Source: Marchantia polymorpha subsp. ruderalis (taxonomy: Eukaryota; Streptophyta; Marchantiopsida; Marchantiales; Marchantiaceae). Taken from it: a stretch of 64,000 nt of DNA. Position 1 is the first letter of the stretch. Each line of letters opens with the position of its first letter. This document shows positions 10,259 to 22,549 of the stretch, piece by piece. The translations under genes were made by a program, and so were the position numbers. The notes beneath the pieces were generated by a model that worked only from the letters and a program-made list of their open reading frames with translations, did not search any database and had not been told where the DNA came from. The stretch is taken from contig AP031352.1 in assembly GCA_037833965.1 (NCBI GenBank), forward strand, positions 10,210,501 through 10,274,500. Reading direction: 5' to 3'.

Positions 10259-13200
10259 CTATCTACCACTCGCAGTATCTGCGCGAAACCAAACTACTCT
10301 ACTGCACTCAGCAGATCCGGTGCTGCGCCTCCTGCGCGCCGGACTGCTCCGCTTACTATCTCTACCTTGCCAGTCTTCCGACCGGCTGCGTAACCCCAGG
10401 CGTCGGAGCGCTGTGGTGACTTCCGACTGTAAGTGCGCCATAGTGTCGCGCGCACCCGACAAGAAGGTTTCTAATTTTCTTGCCACTCGCCGCCGACTCC
10501 GACTGTCACCCTCCGTCAATGCCGCCGCCCGAAGCTCGAACTCCCGGAGTGTAATCCTCTCTTGAGCTGCCACCTCCCAATGGGTGTATCCTTTTAGACA
10601 ACGAGTCACCCGTGCCGCCAACTCTCCTCGCGCCCTGCAGCTGCTCTCCACCTCTGCCAGCTGCATTTCTAATTCCGCACGTTGTGCCCTCAAATCCGAG
10701 CACTCGGATTGCAAGTTGCGCAACAACTCCTCATCCTCCTTGCGGGCTCTTTGACTTTCTTCTAAGGCGCGCGTCTGGCGCGCAAGCTCGGCTGCTAGGA
10801 CTTTGTTCTGTCTCCGCTCCTCCTGCAATTCCGACTCGATCTTTGCCCGTATTAGTTCGGCATCCGCCTGACTTTTCGTCGCCGCATCCTCCTTCTGCTG
10901 CTGCAAGGCTTGGTATAGCTTCTGGGTGACCGCCAGGTGTTGTCGGAGGGCGGTGTTCCTATCCACATATACTTGGCACCTAGAGGCCCACCTTGCCACC
11001 TTGCTCCTCGTCCTTCGCCTGATAGTCTCCACATAAGACTGCGGTTTTAAGGCACTTGCGTATTTGGATGTCTTGCGATCCAGATATCGCAGGAGTGGAA
11101 CTATCTGTTCGCACAGCACCCCTGTTGGCGTTTTCTGCACCGAATCCGCTTCTTGCTCTTCCGAGCTCGTATCATCCTCAGTCTCGAGGATTTCAGTCGC
11201 CACCGAATCCCTTGGCGACTCCCTGGAACTGTGGCGCGCAGCAGCTTCCGCTGCGACTGCTGCTCCACTGCCTGCTAAAATATCCAGGGCAGTGGGAGAT
11301 CCCACTGCTTGAGCCCCTGTTCCGGCTCGATCTTCGGTTTGTGAAGGGGTCGACGCCGCAGTGACTTTTGTCACTCTTGCACCGCCCGCTTCTGCTGCCT
11401 GTCCTTCCGGCGCAATCTGCGCGGAAGGTGTCCTTGCTGAAGGTGCGTCCGCCGAAGGCGTCCGCACACTGGTCGTTGGCCCCATCCGTCTCGCAGTCGG
11501 CGAATCCGGCTGACTCTCTGTTGTCCGACTCGCAGTCGGCCGACCAGCAGTTGTCCGACTGGGAGTCGGATACACCCTGCGCGTCTTGACTCCACTTGGC
11601 CTGCTTGCTGGTGGCGTTCTTCAGGAAGTGCCTTCCGCCGAAGACGACCCTCTGAGGATTGTTGGCTCGTCAGCCAAACTCTCTTCCGCTTCCGGCCTGC
11701 TGTCCGGTTCAACGCGCCGTTCAGTTGGCCTTCCTTCCGCTTGTCGACCTTCAGTCCTCCGACTCGCAGTCGGCCGGCTGTCAGTCCGTCCATCTCCTCC
11801 CGAAGGCCGTGGTGCCTTCTGAGCAGAGGTATCTGCCGTCTTCCCTAGGATCTGCGCGATTATCTCTTCCTGTGTGGGATTCCGCCGGGTCGGAGTACGC
11901 CTGGTCTCCTCAGTAACAGTTGGCATTTTGCGTGCCCTCTGTTTTGGTCGACTGTGAGGCTCGGGGGTGGGCCGACCACGAGTCGGCGCAGCTGGCACTT
12001 CCGGCTGCCTGTCCTCAGGTCTCTCATCCCACTTCCGCTTTCGCGGAATGCGCTCACTTCGACGTTCTTCTGCTGCTCTTGCTGGAGCCGGAGGCGTACT
12101 GGCAGGTTCCTCGTCCGGATCCGTGTCTACTTCGGCCTCCCTTGAATATCTACCTGGATAAGTCCGGGTCAGCTGCAGAAACCGAGTTTTCTCAGCATTC
12201 GTCAAACATCCCATCGCCCGGTAAAACACGATTAAGTAAGGCGATAGATGATTGAGGGTTCCTCCCTTCTCTTCTTGCGCATGTTGGCGCGTCACCTTCC
12301 ACAGGAGCCGTGCCCAATGCACCGGAGCTCCTGACAGCACTAGTGTGGTACCCCACTTTTGGTAATTTTGAGGAAATTAAAACATTTTTGGAAAAAACTG
12401 TACCCTGGCAGCATTGTAAATAGCCTTCGGTACATCAAAACAGAGTGAATCCGGAAGATCGCGGGGATTCTCGAGGGATCTTGTAGAATCTAGGATTTGG
12501 GGTGCAGCAGTAAGGATGGGCACCACCCTCCCTGCGAGCTCTGCAGTTAGGATCCCTGCGCCGCAAGGCGCAAAACCCGCCTTCGGAGGTTGCGTCCGCG
12601 GCGGTAGGTAAATCCTTCATAATTAGGTCAACCCTCGGGCGCCTTGACCAAGTTAGGGTCTCGTTGGAAAGAGCTCGACGCACTGATTCCAACGAGTCCA
12701 AGAACGCTTGGAACGGATGAGGACTTAGGGAGTTATCACTATTGGAAGATACGTAGACGTTCGCCTTCGGCGGAAGGAGTTCGCCACCGGCGGGAATTCC
12801 GCCTACGCGGAAGGGGGAATCAAGTTTTGTCCTATGCGCGGACGAAGGAAGTTCGCCTGTGCACAGGCGAAGTAGGGTTTGGGGAGGCGCGAAGTCCGCC
12901 TACGCACAGGCGTTCGCCTGTGCACAGGCGCTTCGGCGTCGGCGGAAAATCCGCCTTGGGCCCTAGAAATGCGCCTTGTGAGGTAGAAAGTGTACGGCGC
13001 CTTCTGCGCCAGCGCGGCGCCGCGGACGAGCAAGGAGCCGCCAGAGTAATCAAATCCGTACGGACCATGCGGACGGGACGGGTGGATGCGCTCTTGGACG
13101 GACGGAGTGCGGCGGCGGAAGCGCCGACGAAGAGACAAGGAACGGACAGACTGGACGGAGACGGCTGACCACGGTCAACGCCTTCCGCGCCAGCGCGACG

Positions 13201-15672
13201 CCGCGCACGGAATTCGCCTGCGCACAGGCGAGCGCCTGTGCACAGGAGGATGAAGTTCCGCGCCGGCGGAGAATCCGCCGAGGAGTCTGCCTGCGCACAG
13301 GCAAGAGTTGAACTTTTGTCCGACATGCGGACACACGCGTCGAGGCAGAAGGGGATTGGCCGAGGGGCGGTACGAACAAGTGTACCGCGCAAGGCGGAAA
13401 ACTCGCCTTCGGCGCTGCGCTCCCATGTCCGCGGGTTAATACGCTCGCGGAGTTCAAATCCGCCAATTCGAGCGTGAGAGTTTAATCGGCGACGGCGGAG
13501 CGTGAAGCCGCGCGTGAGAGCGGAGACCGTTCCAGCGTAGAGCCGGCGCGGCCATCAAGTGAGACGTCCTCCACGAGCAAGAGCCGACCATGACCTTCGA
13601 CCGGGCGGCGGAGAGCGTCCCATTCTTGAATTCGCGATTCCAATCTCTTGTGCGCGCTGCGCGAGTCCATCTGCTGGCTGCTAAACATTCTCGACGTCGC
13701 CGCACAGGGGATTTCTTGGTGATTGAGGGAGAAGTGAGTGCGCGGGATTTGGAATTGAGGGCGATTAGAGTTTGCCGAGAGAGAAAGGAGCTCGGGCGGT
13801 GCGGAAGTAGAATGAGCGGGCGAGCGAACTCCAGGAACGCAATGACGAGACCGGGCAGATTGCGGATGGTGCCACTTCGCCTACCACAGAACGGGCTGCG
13901 CGCTTTCGAGGAGCGCTTAATAGCAAGAAAGCTCGATTTCTAGCTATGGGGATGGAACTACATCTGTGCGAATATGGTGCGCGAGTGGCTAGAGCCACAG
14001 GGACCACCCTCGCGCGGATTGCGTCCGCATGTTGATCGGTGGACAGTCCAAGATTGGGCGCAGGCATTGGGAAGATGTGCCGGCATGCCAGGGCATCTCC
14101 TTTTCGACAGTGAGAGCATCAAGGTGACCAAGCAGGAAGAGGCGCAATTTGTGGAGCTGTTCAAGACCGGGAGGTCTACCAAGAATGGGTACAGGACCCG
14201 TGATTACAAGGATCGATTTCGCCGGACTTTGTCCGCGGCGCTGATGCAATTACTGCAGCCACACCGCGCCTGCTACATCACATTGTGGCAGGTCTCTTTT
14301 GTGGAGTGCGTCATCGAGGGAACTCCAATTCACTGGGCGAGCATCCTGCACAGGGTGATGCGACAGCACGCTTTTGAGGAGAAGGGGGGAACTCTAAACC
14401 ATCTCTCTCCTTTCCTCATCAATTTTTATCGACAGCGGAATTGTTTGACAGCGGCGGAGCTTGAGCATTTTCCGCCGTTATCCGTCGACCATCCCGGGAA
14501 GTATGTGCGGGAGAATGAGGTCGACACTGATGCAGAGGAGTCACCGACTTCTACCCCATCAAGGCGGAGGGACGAAGGGAGAAACACTCCTGCAGCGCGA
14601 GTGCCGCGGAAGCGGCGATGGAGAGAAGAGTCCGAAGAGGAGCAGCATCAAGAACCCTCTGCTCCCATTCGACCGCGGCCGTTGTACGAGTCATACAGCC
14701 GGCCGAAGCAGAAGGCACGCAGACTGGTGTTACCAGCCAACAGTGCGGACACGGCGACGATTGCGACGGAGAAAGGAAGTGCGTCGCCAGAGAAGCATGA
14801 GGAAGCGCGGACGACCGCAGGAGCAACGGACCACGCTGCAGCCTCGACGGGCGAGAGGCCGCCTACGGGCCAAAGGCCTCCGGAGTTACCACGTGCGTTG
14901 CGGACAGGTGTTCCGTTTGCGCACAGACGAGACTCCGCGGACGGACGAGCCTCCGCGGACAGACGATCACAAGTGGACGTAGATCTACGCTTACGCGTGG
15001 GAAGGAGCAGTCCGCCTGTGCACAGGCGCTCGCGTGTGCACAGGTCGCCTGTGCACAGGTCACCTCCACACGTGCCGCCTGTGCACAGGCAGGAATCACC
15101 CCCGTTCCAACGTAGGAAGGGGAAGGAGCCGGCGGAAGAGCCGCCTACGAGACACCGGCCCTCGGGGCCACACCCTCCGGCGCACCACGCGCCGCAATTT
15201 GCGCTCTCTAGCCAAACTCTACCTGCCAACCATGCATGTAAGCGGTCTTGGTCGGCTGCAATATCTGCAGCAATGCCGTCGCGACATTTCTCCGCAATCG
15301 ATCCTTGTAATCCCGTGTCCGGAAACCGTTCTTGGGATGTCTGGCAACTTTGAAGAGCTCATTGTAAGAGACTTCTTCCTCCTGGGACACCTTCACGCTA
15401 TCGGCCTCGAAGAGGAGATCCCCTTCCTCGCCGGCACACCTGCCCAACACCTGCGCCCAATTGCAAATGTCCCATCTCTCTGGGTGTGGGCGGAATCCGC
15501 GAGAAGGCTTGTGTTTCTCCTGCAGATACTCGCGCACCATCTCCGGACATGTCCAGTTCCACCCCCATAGGAGAAAATCGAGCTTCAGCCTCAGCAGCAC
15601 ATCTTGAAATGCGCGTAGACCGATCTGCGGCACCCTGAGTGGAGACACTCGTAGCTGGGGAACCTTCGACAT
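10259..15672 (-). CDS. U3 ORF of family A 3' LTR, interrupted by family B fragment
   Basis: This is the family A counterpart of the family B U3 protein. The conserved N-terminal part lies at 15672-15208 and the linker, acidic patch and coiled coil at 12343-10259, with the family B fragment inserted between. The N-terminal motifs LDFLLWGWN and RTRDYKDR are shared with family B. This copy is broken, chiefly by the insertion. Confidence 0.6.
12344..15207 (+). mobile_element. Family B LTR fragment nested in family A 3' LTR
   Basis: The fragment begins with TGTGGTACCCCACTTTTGG, giving the true start of a family B LTR, and continues with sequence matching 1-2700 and then 5080-5300 of the family B tract. 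The uninterrupted family A LTR at 30700 shows the empty site, which proves the insertion. CTAG lies at both junctions, but the right junction is not clean, so a full target duplication is unproven. The copy is incomplete, with about two or three breaks. Confidence 0.85.
13590..15206 (+). CDS. U3 ORF remnant of nested family B fragment
   Basis: This stretch is similar to the first half of the 1008-residue family B protein, including LDFLL, RTRDYKDR and GGTLNHLSP, and then the palindrome-bearing linker. It is broken and incomplete. It is useful only as a third copy for comparing conservation of the N-terminal domain. Confidence 0.5.
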
Positions 15673-16999
15673 TGCGTTGCCTGCACACACACAAACGTTC
15701 TCCCTTTCGCTCGCTCTCTCACAATCGCCACTGCGCGTCGGCCACTCAAGCACTGACTGCTCACTCTCTCTGCGCTCGTTCAAGATCGCTACTCACAATT
15801 CTTTCAAGGTCCGCCAAGATCCTTGCGCAACTCGTCTCCGCACTCTCTACTCTCACTGCAGGTCGCTCCGCCCTTGCGCGTAATCTTGGAAACTGGAAAT
15901 CGCAAAGTCAAGAATGAGAGAATGAGACTGGAGCGCAGTCTTTTCTTCTCCGATTTCAAGAACGTCCAACGTTCTTACTGGTTGCAACGTACGCAGCCGG
16001 CTATACGGCTTAACGGTTCGCCCTTTGCATGCGCGAATTCACGTCTCCGCACTGCGCGCATTCGCATGCTTAAACGTTGAATTCTCCCGCCGCCGCCACC
16101 TTCCGGACTCGAGTCCGCTGCAGGGTATATGTCGGCCCTGGCGGGTCGCCGCTGGTGCGTTCATTATCCGTCGGCGCCTTGCTGGAGGCGCACATCCAGC
16201 CGGAGCGAATTACGCCGGCGCGCAGTCGTACCGCCTATTTTTTCCTTTATGCCTCGTCCGTTGCTGCCGGCGTATATCTGTCGGCGCAACTCATGCCAGC
16301 GCATCCGGCCGTCAGCGCCACGTCGGAGGCGTACATCCGACCGGCGCTTTCCTTCCATGAACAGCCGCCAAAGGCGCTTCCGACTCTGAGTTGGTTTCCT
16401 CCTATGAGCGCGTGATTCCGCCGAAGGCGCATCGCCGAGGGCGTACGGGAATCCTTTCCGGCTGTGAACCCTAGCGCGAACGGCGCATGTCCGGCTATGA
16501 GTTTTCCGACGCTCATAACTTCTCCATTCCTGATCCATCTCCGACGCTCTTGGTCTCGTTAGAACGAGCGTCCCGAGCTCTCTCTAATGCAACTTCAACC
16601 AACTGGATCTACCGTGTATCCCGATTGTTATGAAGGTTTCCCCTTTCCGCGCTAGCGGCGCTTCGCCGAAGGCGCACTCATGGTCGGACGCCTTTAGAGG
16701 TCCGGGCCCTTCTCCTGACGTCTTTAGCAAAACCTCCTCCTGAGGTGTCTGCGCCGGAAGCGTAGCTTCCTTATACGCTGGAGGCGCGTGAGTAGAGACA
16801 CCTCAAAAAGGAGCTTTTGCCGAAGGCGTCGAAGACGTTGGCGTTGGTACATCCGACTACATGATTCTTTGTGCCCTCGTGACGATCTCATCAATCCACT
16901 CTATTTAGCATACCCTTCTCTAGCTACAAACACTGCTTTGGTACTAGTTTTCTAAAATTGTTTAAATTCTGCAAAAAAACAAAAAAGTGTGTTCCCACA

Positions 17000-17012
17000 T
17001 GCCCCCCTCCTC
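17000..17012 (-). promoter_or_regulatory. Polypurine tract of family A element
   Basis: On the minus strand GAGGAGGGGGGCA abuts the first base (TG) of the 3' LTR. This is the expected primer for plus-strand DNA synthesis in an LTR element. Confidence 0.8.
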
Positions 17013-17036
17013 AATTGTGAGCGCCCACGCGAACAT

Positions 17037-18576
17037 TTACACGTGGTATTTCTTCAGACGCCATCCGTTCACGCGGGTGCCTAACCATTCTCCCGTCAGT
17101 TCTACGAGTTGGATGGATCCATTTGGAAAAACTTCTATCACCTTGTAAGGTCCCATCCACCTCAAGTGGAGCTTGCCTGGAAATCGAGCATGTCTGCTAT
17201 CGTATAGCAGAGCCAAGTCGCCCTTCTCCAGCAGTACTGGTTTGAGTCTTCGATCGTACTTCTCCTTCCGCCTGAGTTGTAATTGCTTTGTTCGATCTTC
17301 GGCCTCTTGACGTCTTTCCTCCAATGCCATTACCTCTTGCAGTCGATATGCCTGACTTTCCTCCGCGTCCAGCCTTCTCTGATCTAAGGTCCTCTTCGTA
17401 GGTATTTCAAATTCGATGGGTAAGATCGGATGCTGCCCATAAACTAGAAAGTAAGGTGTTTGCCTGGTGGTGACTTTTTCTGCCGTTCTATATGCCCATA
17501 AGGCGGCCGGTAGCTTGGTGTCCCAGTCATGAGCATGGTTGACAGTCACCTTGAGGAGTATCTTACAGAGTAATCCATTGGACTTCTCTGTCAGACCATT
17601 CGCCTTGGGGTTGTATGGAGTAGTCTTCCGATGCTTAATCTGGAAGTGCCGCGTCAAACTCTCTATCACCTGATTCAGAAAGTGCGTTCCCCTGTCACTG
17701 ACTATTTCTAGGGGGCACCCGTAGCGTGTGATGATGGATTCGAATAGGAACCGTGCTATTGCGGCTGCGTCGTCGTGCCTTGTGGCCTCTGCCTCCACCA
17801 TCTTGGTCGCATAGTCTGTTGCTACCAATATGTAGCGCCTGCGCGTGCCTTTAGTGACAGGTTGTATTGGTCCCACGAAGTCGATCCCCCATTTTTCAAA
17901 TGGTGCCAATGGCATGATTGGTGTAAGAGGCCATCTCGTGGTCGGAGTCGGCCTTCCCGTCCTCTGGCAGCTGTCGCATTTGCGAACGTAGTCGTGTACA
18001 TCTTTGAACATCGTCGGCCACCAGTATCCTGCATTCACAATTTTGGTCACTGTATTTCTGGTGGCGTAGTGACCACCAGCGTCTTCTGTGTGCATGGCTT
18101 TGACAACTCGCGGGACTTCGGACTCCTCTAGACATCTGCACAACCTCTCGTCTGCCATTTTCTTGAACAAGACCCCTTGTTGAAGCTGGTAAGGTCCCGC
18201 TTTATGAACGAATACTGTGCGCTGCTCCGCATCCAATCCTTCCGGACATTGGAGTGTGAGTAGAAACCTGTATAAGTCCGCGTACCTGGACTCATGGCTG
18301 GCGGACAACTGAAAAAGTTGTTCGTCGGGAAAATCATCCACTACTTCCTCCTCTATGGGTTCGGTCCGTAGTCGGGAGAGGTAGTCCGCGTTCTCATGGT
18401 GAACGCCTTTCCGTGTCTGTACAGTGTAGGTGAATTCCTGCAGCAGTAGTACCCACCTGGCAATTCGTCCGGACAGATCCGCCTTCTTCACCAGGTGCTG
18501 TAAGGCGTAATGATCTACATGAAACACGAACTCATAGCAGATCAAATAATGTCGGAACTTCTTACAGGAGTACACC
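17037..18576 (-). CDS. Family A pol, 3' part: RNase H end and integrase
   Basis: The end of RNase H (FHVDHYALQHL; HHENADYLSRL) is followed by the integrase zinc finger (His-His-Cys-Cys, ending CDSCQRTG), the catalytic core (GIDFVGPI, TDYATKMVEAEA, SDRGTHFLNQV and a following Glu in PYNPKANGLTEKSNG) and a C-terminal domain ending in LRWMGPYKVIEVFPNGS. No chromodomain is seen before the end. The solo LTR inserted at 18577-23445 separates this part from the RT part. Confidence 0.9.
18572..18576. repeat. Target site duplication ACACC, left
   Basis: ACACC precedes TGTGGTAACACAC at 18577 and is repeated at 23446-23450 right after TTATTACA. This shows that 18577-23445 arrived as one LTR-bounded insertion. 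Confidence 0.9.
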
Positions 18577-18770
18577 TGTGGTAACACACTTTTTGTTTTT
18601 TTTGCAGAATTTAAACAATTTTAGAAAACTAGTACCAAAGCAGTGTTTGTAGCTAGAGAAGGGTACGCTAAATAGAGTGGATTGATGAGATCGTCACGAG
18701 GGCACAAAGAATCACGTAGTCGGATGTACCAACGCCAACGTCTTCGGCGCCTTCGGCAAAAGCTCCTTTT

Positions 18771-18835
18771 TGAGGTGTCTCTATTCACGCGCCTCTAGCG
18801 TATAAGGAAGCTACGCTTCCGGCGCAGACACCTCA
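18771..18835 (+). repeat. Nested inverted repeat in family A LTR leader
   Basis: Outer arms TGAGGTGTCT (18771-18780) and AGACACCTCA (18826-18835) enclose a second hairpin, GGAAGC-TAC-GCTTCC (18806-18820). The same structure is kept in both LTRs of the full element (near 16742-16807 and 32236-32301). It may be a folded element or protein-binding site; its role is unknown. Confidence 0.7.
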
Positions 18836-19930
18836 GGAGGAGGTTTTGCTAAAGACGTCAGGAGAAGGGCCCGGACCTCTAAAGGCATCCGACCATGAGT
18901 GCGCCTTCGGCGAAGCGCCACTAGCGCGGAAAGGGAAAACCTTCATAACAATCGGGATACACGGTAGATCCAGTTGGTTGAAAATGCATTAGAAAGAGCT
19001 CGGGATGCTCGTTCTAACGAGTCCAAGAGCGTCGGAGATGGATCAGGAATGGAGAAGTTATGAGCGTTGGAAAACTCGTAGCCGGACATGCGCCGTTCGC
19101 GCTAGGGTTCACAGCCGGAAAGGATTCCCGTACGCCCTCGGCGATGCGCCTTCGGTGGAATCACGCGCTCATAGGAGGAAACCCACTCAGAGTCGGAAGC
19201 GCCTTTGGCGGCTGTTCATGGAAGGAAAGCGCCGGTCGGATGTACGCCTCCGACGTGGCGCTGACGGCCGGATGCGCTGGCATGAGTTGCGCTGGCGGAT
19301 ATGCGCCGGCAGCAACGGACGAGGCATAAAGGACAAAATAGGCGGTACGACTGCGCGCCGGCGTAATTCGATCCGACTGGATGTGCGCCTCCAGCAAGGC
19401 GCCGACGGATAATGAACGCACCAGCGGCGACACGCCTCCGGAGAAGGGCGGGTTAGGAAAAGACAACAGGGCCGACGTATACCCTGCAGCGGACTCGAGT
19501 CCGGAAGGTGGCGGCGGCGGGAGAATTCAACGTTTAAGCATGCGAATGCGCGCAATGCGGAGACGTGAATTCGCGCATGCAAAGGGCGAACCGTTAAGCC
19601 GTATAGCCGGCTGCGTACGTTGCAACCAGTAAGAACGTTGGACGTTCTTGAAATCGGAGAAGAAAAGACTGCGCTCCAGTCTCATTCTCTCATTCTTGAC
19701 TTTGCAATTTCCAGTTCCAAGATTACGCGCAAGGACGGAGCGACCTGCAGTGAGAGTAGAGAGGGCGGAGACTAGTTGCGCAAGGATCTTGGCGGACCTT
19801 GAAAGAATTGGGAGTAGCGATCTTGAACGAGCGCAGAGAGAGTAAGCAGTCAGTGCTTGAGTGACCGACGCGCAGTGGCGATTGTGAGAGAGAGAGCGAA
19901 AGGGAGAACGTTTGTGTGTGCAGGCAACGC

Positions 19931-22487
19931 AATGTCGAAGGTTCCCCAGCTGCGAGTGTCTCCACTCAGGGTGCCGCAGATCGGTCTACGCGCATTTCAA
20001 GATGTGCTGTTGAGGCTGAAGCTCGATTTTCTCCTCTAGGGGTGGAATTGGACATGTCCGGAGATGGTGCGCGAGTATCTGCAAGAGAGACACAAGCCTT
20101 CTCGCGGATTTCGCCCACACCCAGAGAGATGGGACATTTGCAATTGGGCGCAGGTGTTGGGCAGGTGTGCCGGCGAGGAAGGGGATCTCCTCTTCGAGGC
20201 CGACAGCGTGAAAGTGTCCCAGGAGGAAGAAGTCTCTTACAATGAGCTCTTCAAGGTGGCTAGACATCCCAAGAACGGTTTCCGGACACGGGATTACAAG
20301 GATCGATTGCGGAGAAATGTCGCGACGGCATTGCTGCAGATATTGCAGCCGACCAAGACCGCTTACATGCATGGTTGGCAGGTAGAGTTCGTGGAGCTAG
20401 TGTTGTCAGGAGCTCCGGTGCATTGGGCACGGCTCCTGTGGAAGGTGACGCGCCAACATGCGCAAGAAGAGAGGGGAGGAACGCTCAATCATCTATCGCC
20501 TTACTTAATCGTGTTTTACCGGGCGATGGGATGTTTGACGAATGCTGAGAAAACTCGGTTTCCGCAGCTGACCCGGACTTATCCAGGTAGATATTCGAGG
20601 GAGGCCGAAGTAGACACGGATCCGGACGAGGAACCTGCCAGTACGCCTCCGGCTCCGGCTCCAGCAAGAGCAGCAGAAGAACGTCGAAGTGAGCGCATTC
20701 CGCGAAAGCGGAAGTGGGATGAGAGACCTGAGGACAGGCAGCCGGAAGTACCAGCTGCGCCGACTCGTGGTCGGCCCACCCCCGAGCCTCACAGTCGACC
20801 AAAACAGAGGGCACGCAAAATGCCAACTGTTACTGAGGAGACCAGGCGAACTCCGACCCGGCGGAATCTCACACAGGAAGAGATAATCGCTCAGATCCTA
20901 GGGAAGACGGCAGAAACCTCTGCACAGAAGGCACCACGGCCTTCGGGAGGAGATGGACGGACTGACGGCCGGCCGACTGAGAGTCGGATGACTGAAGGTC
21001 GACAAGCGGAAGGAAGGCCAACTGAACGGCGCGTTGAACCGGACAGCAGGCCGGAAGCAGAAGAGAGTTTGGCTGACGAGCCAACAATCCTCAGAGGGTC
21101 GTCTTCGGCGGAAGGCACTTCTGGAAGAACGCCACCAGCAAGCAGGCCAAGTGGAGTCAAGACGCGCAGGGTGTATCCGACTCCCAGTCGGACAACTGCT
21201 GGTCGGCCGACTGCGAGTCGGACAACAGAGAGTCAGTCGGATTCGCCGACTGCGAGACGGATGGGGCCAACGACGAGTGTGCGGACGCCTTCGGCGGACG
21301 CACCTTCAGCCAGGACACCTTCCGCGCAGATTGCGCCGGAAGGACAGGCAGCAGAAGCGGGCGGATCAAGAGTGACAAAAGTCACTGCGGCGTCGACCCC
21401 TTCACAAACCGAAGATCAAGCCGGAACAGGGGCTCAAGCAGTGGGATCTCCCACTGCCCTGGATATTTTAGCAGGCAGTGGAGCAGCAGCCGCAGCGGAA
21501 GCTACTGCGCGCCACAGTTCCAGGGAGTCGCCAAGGGATTCGGTGGCGACTGAGATCCTCGAGACTGAGGATGAGACGAGCTCGGAAGAGCAAGAAGAGG
21601 ATTCGGTGCAGAAAACGCCAACAGGGGTGCTGTGCGAACAGATAGTTCCACTCCTGCGATATCTGGATCGCAAGACATCCAAATACGCAAGTGCCTTAAA
21701 ACCGCAGTCTTATGTGGAGACAATCAGGCGAAGGACGAGGAGCAAGGTGGCAAGGTGGGCCTCTAGGTGCGGAGTATATGTGGATAGGAACACCGCCCTC
21801 CGACAACACCTGGCGGTCACCCAGAAGCTATACCAAGCCTTGCAGCAGCAGAAGGAGGATGCGGCGACGAAGAGTCAGGCGGAGGCCGAGCTAATACGGG
21901 CAAAGATCGAGTCGGACTTGCAGGAGGAGCGGAGACAGAACACAGTCCTAGCAGCCGAGCTTGCGCGCCAGACGCGCGCCTTAGAAGAAAGTCAAAGAGC
22001 CCGCAAGGAGGATGAGGAGTTGTTGCGCAACTTGCAAACCGAGTGCTCGGATTTGAGGGCACAACGTGCGGAATTAGAAATGCAGCTGGCAGAGGTGGAG
22101 AGCAGCTGCAGGGCACGAGGAGAGTTGGCGGCACGGGTGACTCGTTGTCTAAACGGATACACCCATTGGGAGGTGGCAGCTCAAGAGAGGGTTACACTCC
22201 GGGAGTTCGAGCTTCGGGCGGCGGCCTTGACGGAAGGTGACAGTCGGAGTCGGCGGCGAGTGGCGAGAAAATTAGAAACTTTCTTGTCGGGTGCGCGCGA
22301 CACTATGGCGCACTTGCAGTCGGAAGTCACTGCAGCGCTCCGACGCCTGGGGTTACGCAGCCGGTCGGAAGACTGGCAAGGTAGAGACAGTAAGCGGAGC
22401 AGTCCGGCGCGCAGGAGGCGCAGCACCGGATCTGCTGAGTGCAGTAGAGTAGCTTGGTTTCGCGCAGATGCTGCGAGTGGTAGATAG
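19931..22487 (+). CDS. U3-encoded protein of family A, solo LTR copy
   Basis: This copy encodes about 850 residues and is lightly broken (about one break); 807 codons read open from 20064. It starts with the domain shared with family B (LDFLL, WAQVLGRCAG, RTRDYKDR, HWARLLWKVTRQHA, GGTLNHLSP). A Pro/Thr/Arg-rich linker with CCGACT...AGTCGG palindromes and an acidic stretch follow. The C-terminal half has the PLLRYLDRK block, a long Gln/Glu/Arg-rich coiled coil and the HWEVAAQE-TLREFELRAA block. The ORF stops 33 bases before the TATA box. A CAG preceded by a GT-rich run lies just before the ATG, so a spliced message is possible but unproven. Confidence 0.62.
20760..21221 (+). repeat. Dispersed CCGACT-NNN-AGTCGG palindromes in family A U3 ORF
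   Basis: Units with six-base arms and three-base loops lie at 20973-20987 (loop GAG), 21177-21191 (loop CCC) and 21207-21221 (loop GCG), with a near match at 20760-20774. The arms are kept while the loops vary. They lie in the variable linker, the same place where family B carries its own, unrelated palindrome. Confidence 0.75.
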
Positions 22488-22520
22488 GATAGCGTAGTGC
22501 TAGTTAGGATCTTTTGAGAG

Positions 22521-22549
22521 TATAAAGTAGATCAAGGCGTTTTGCCTTG
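22521..22549 (+). promoter_or_regulatory. Family A LTR TATA box and downstream hairpin
   Basis: TATAAAG (22521-22527) is followed by arms CAAGGC (22533-22538) and GCCTTG (22544-22549) around loop GTTTT. Relative to family B, one base pair of the stem is changed on both sides (C:G to A:T), so the pairing is kept. Confidence 0.65.

Larger units (their letters stand above)
9306..16999 (-). repeat. 3' LTR of family A element, with nested family B fragment
   Basis: The sequence matches 27664-32494 almost base for base outside the nested family B insertion. On the minus strand it starts TGTGG and ends TTATTACA. It carries a U3 ORF, a TATA box (10220-10226 in reverse complement) followed by the hairpin with arms CAAGGC/GCCTTG, and U5 with CT/GA-rich 11-13 bp repeats and an AC run. 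Confidence 0.92.
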
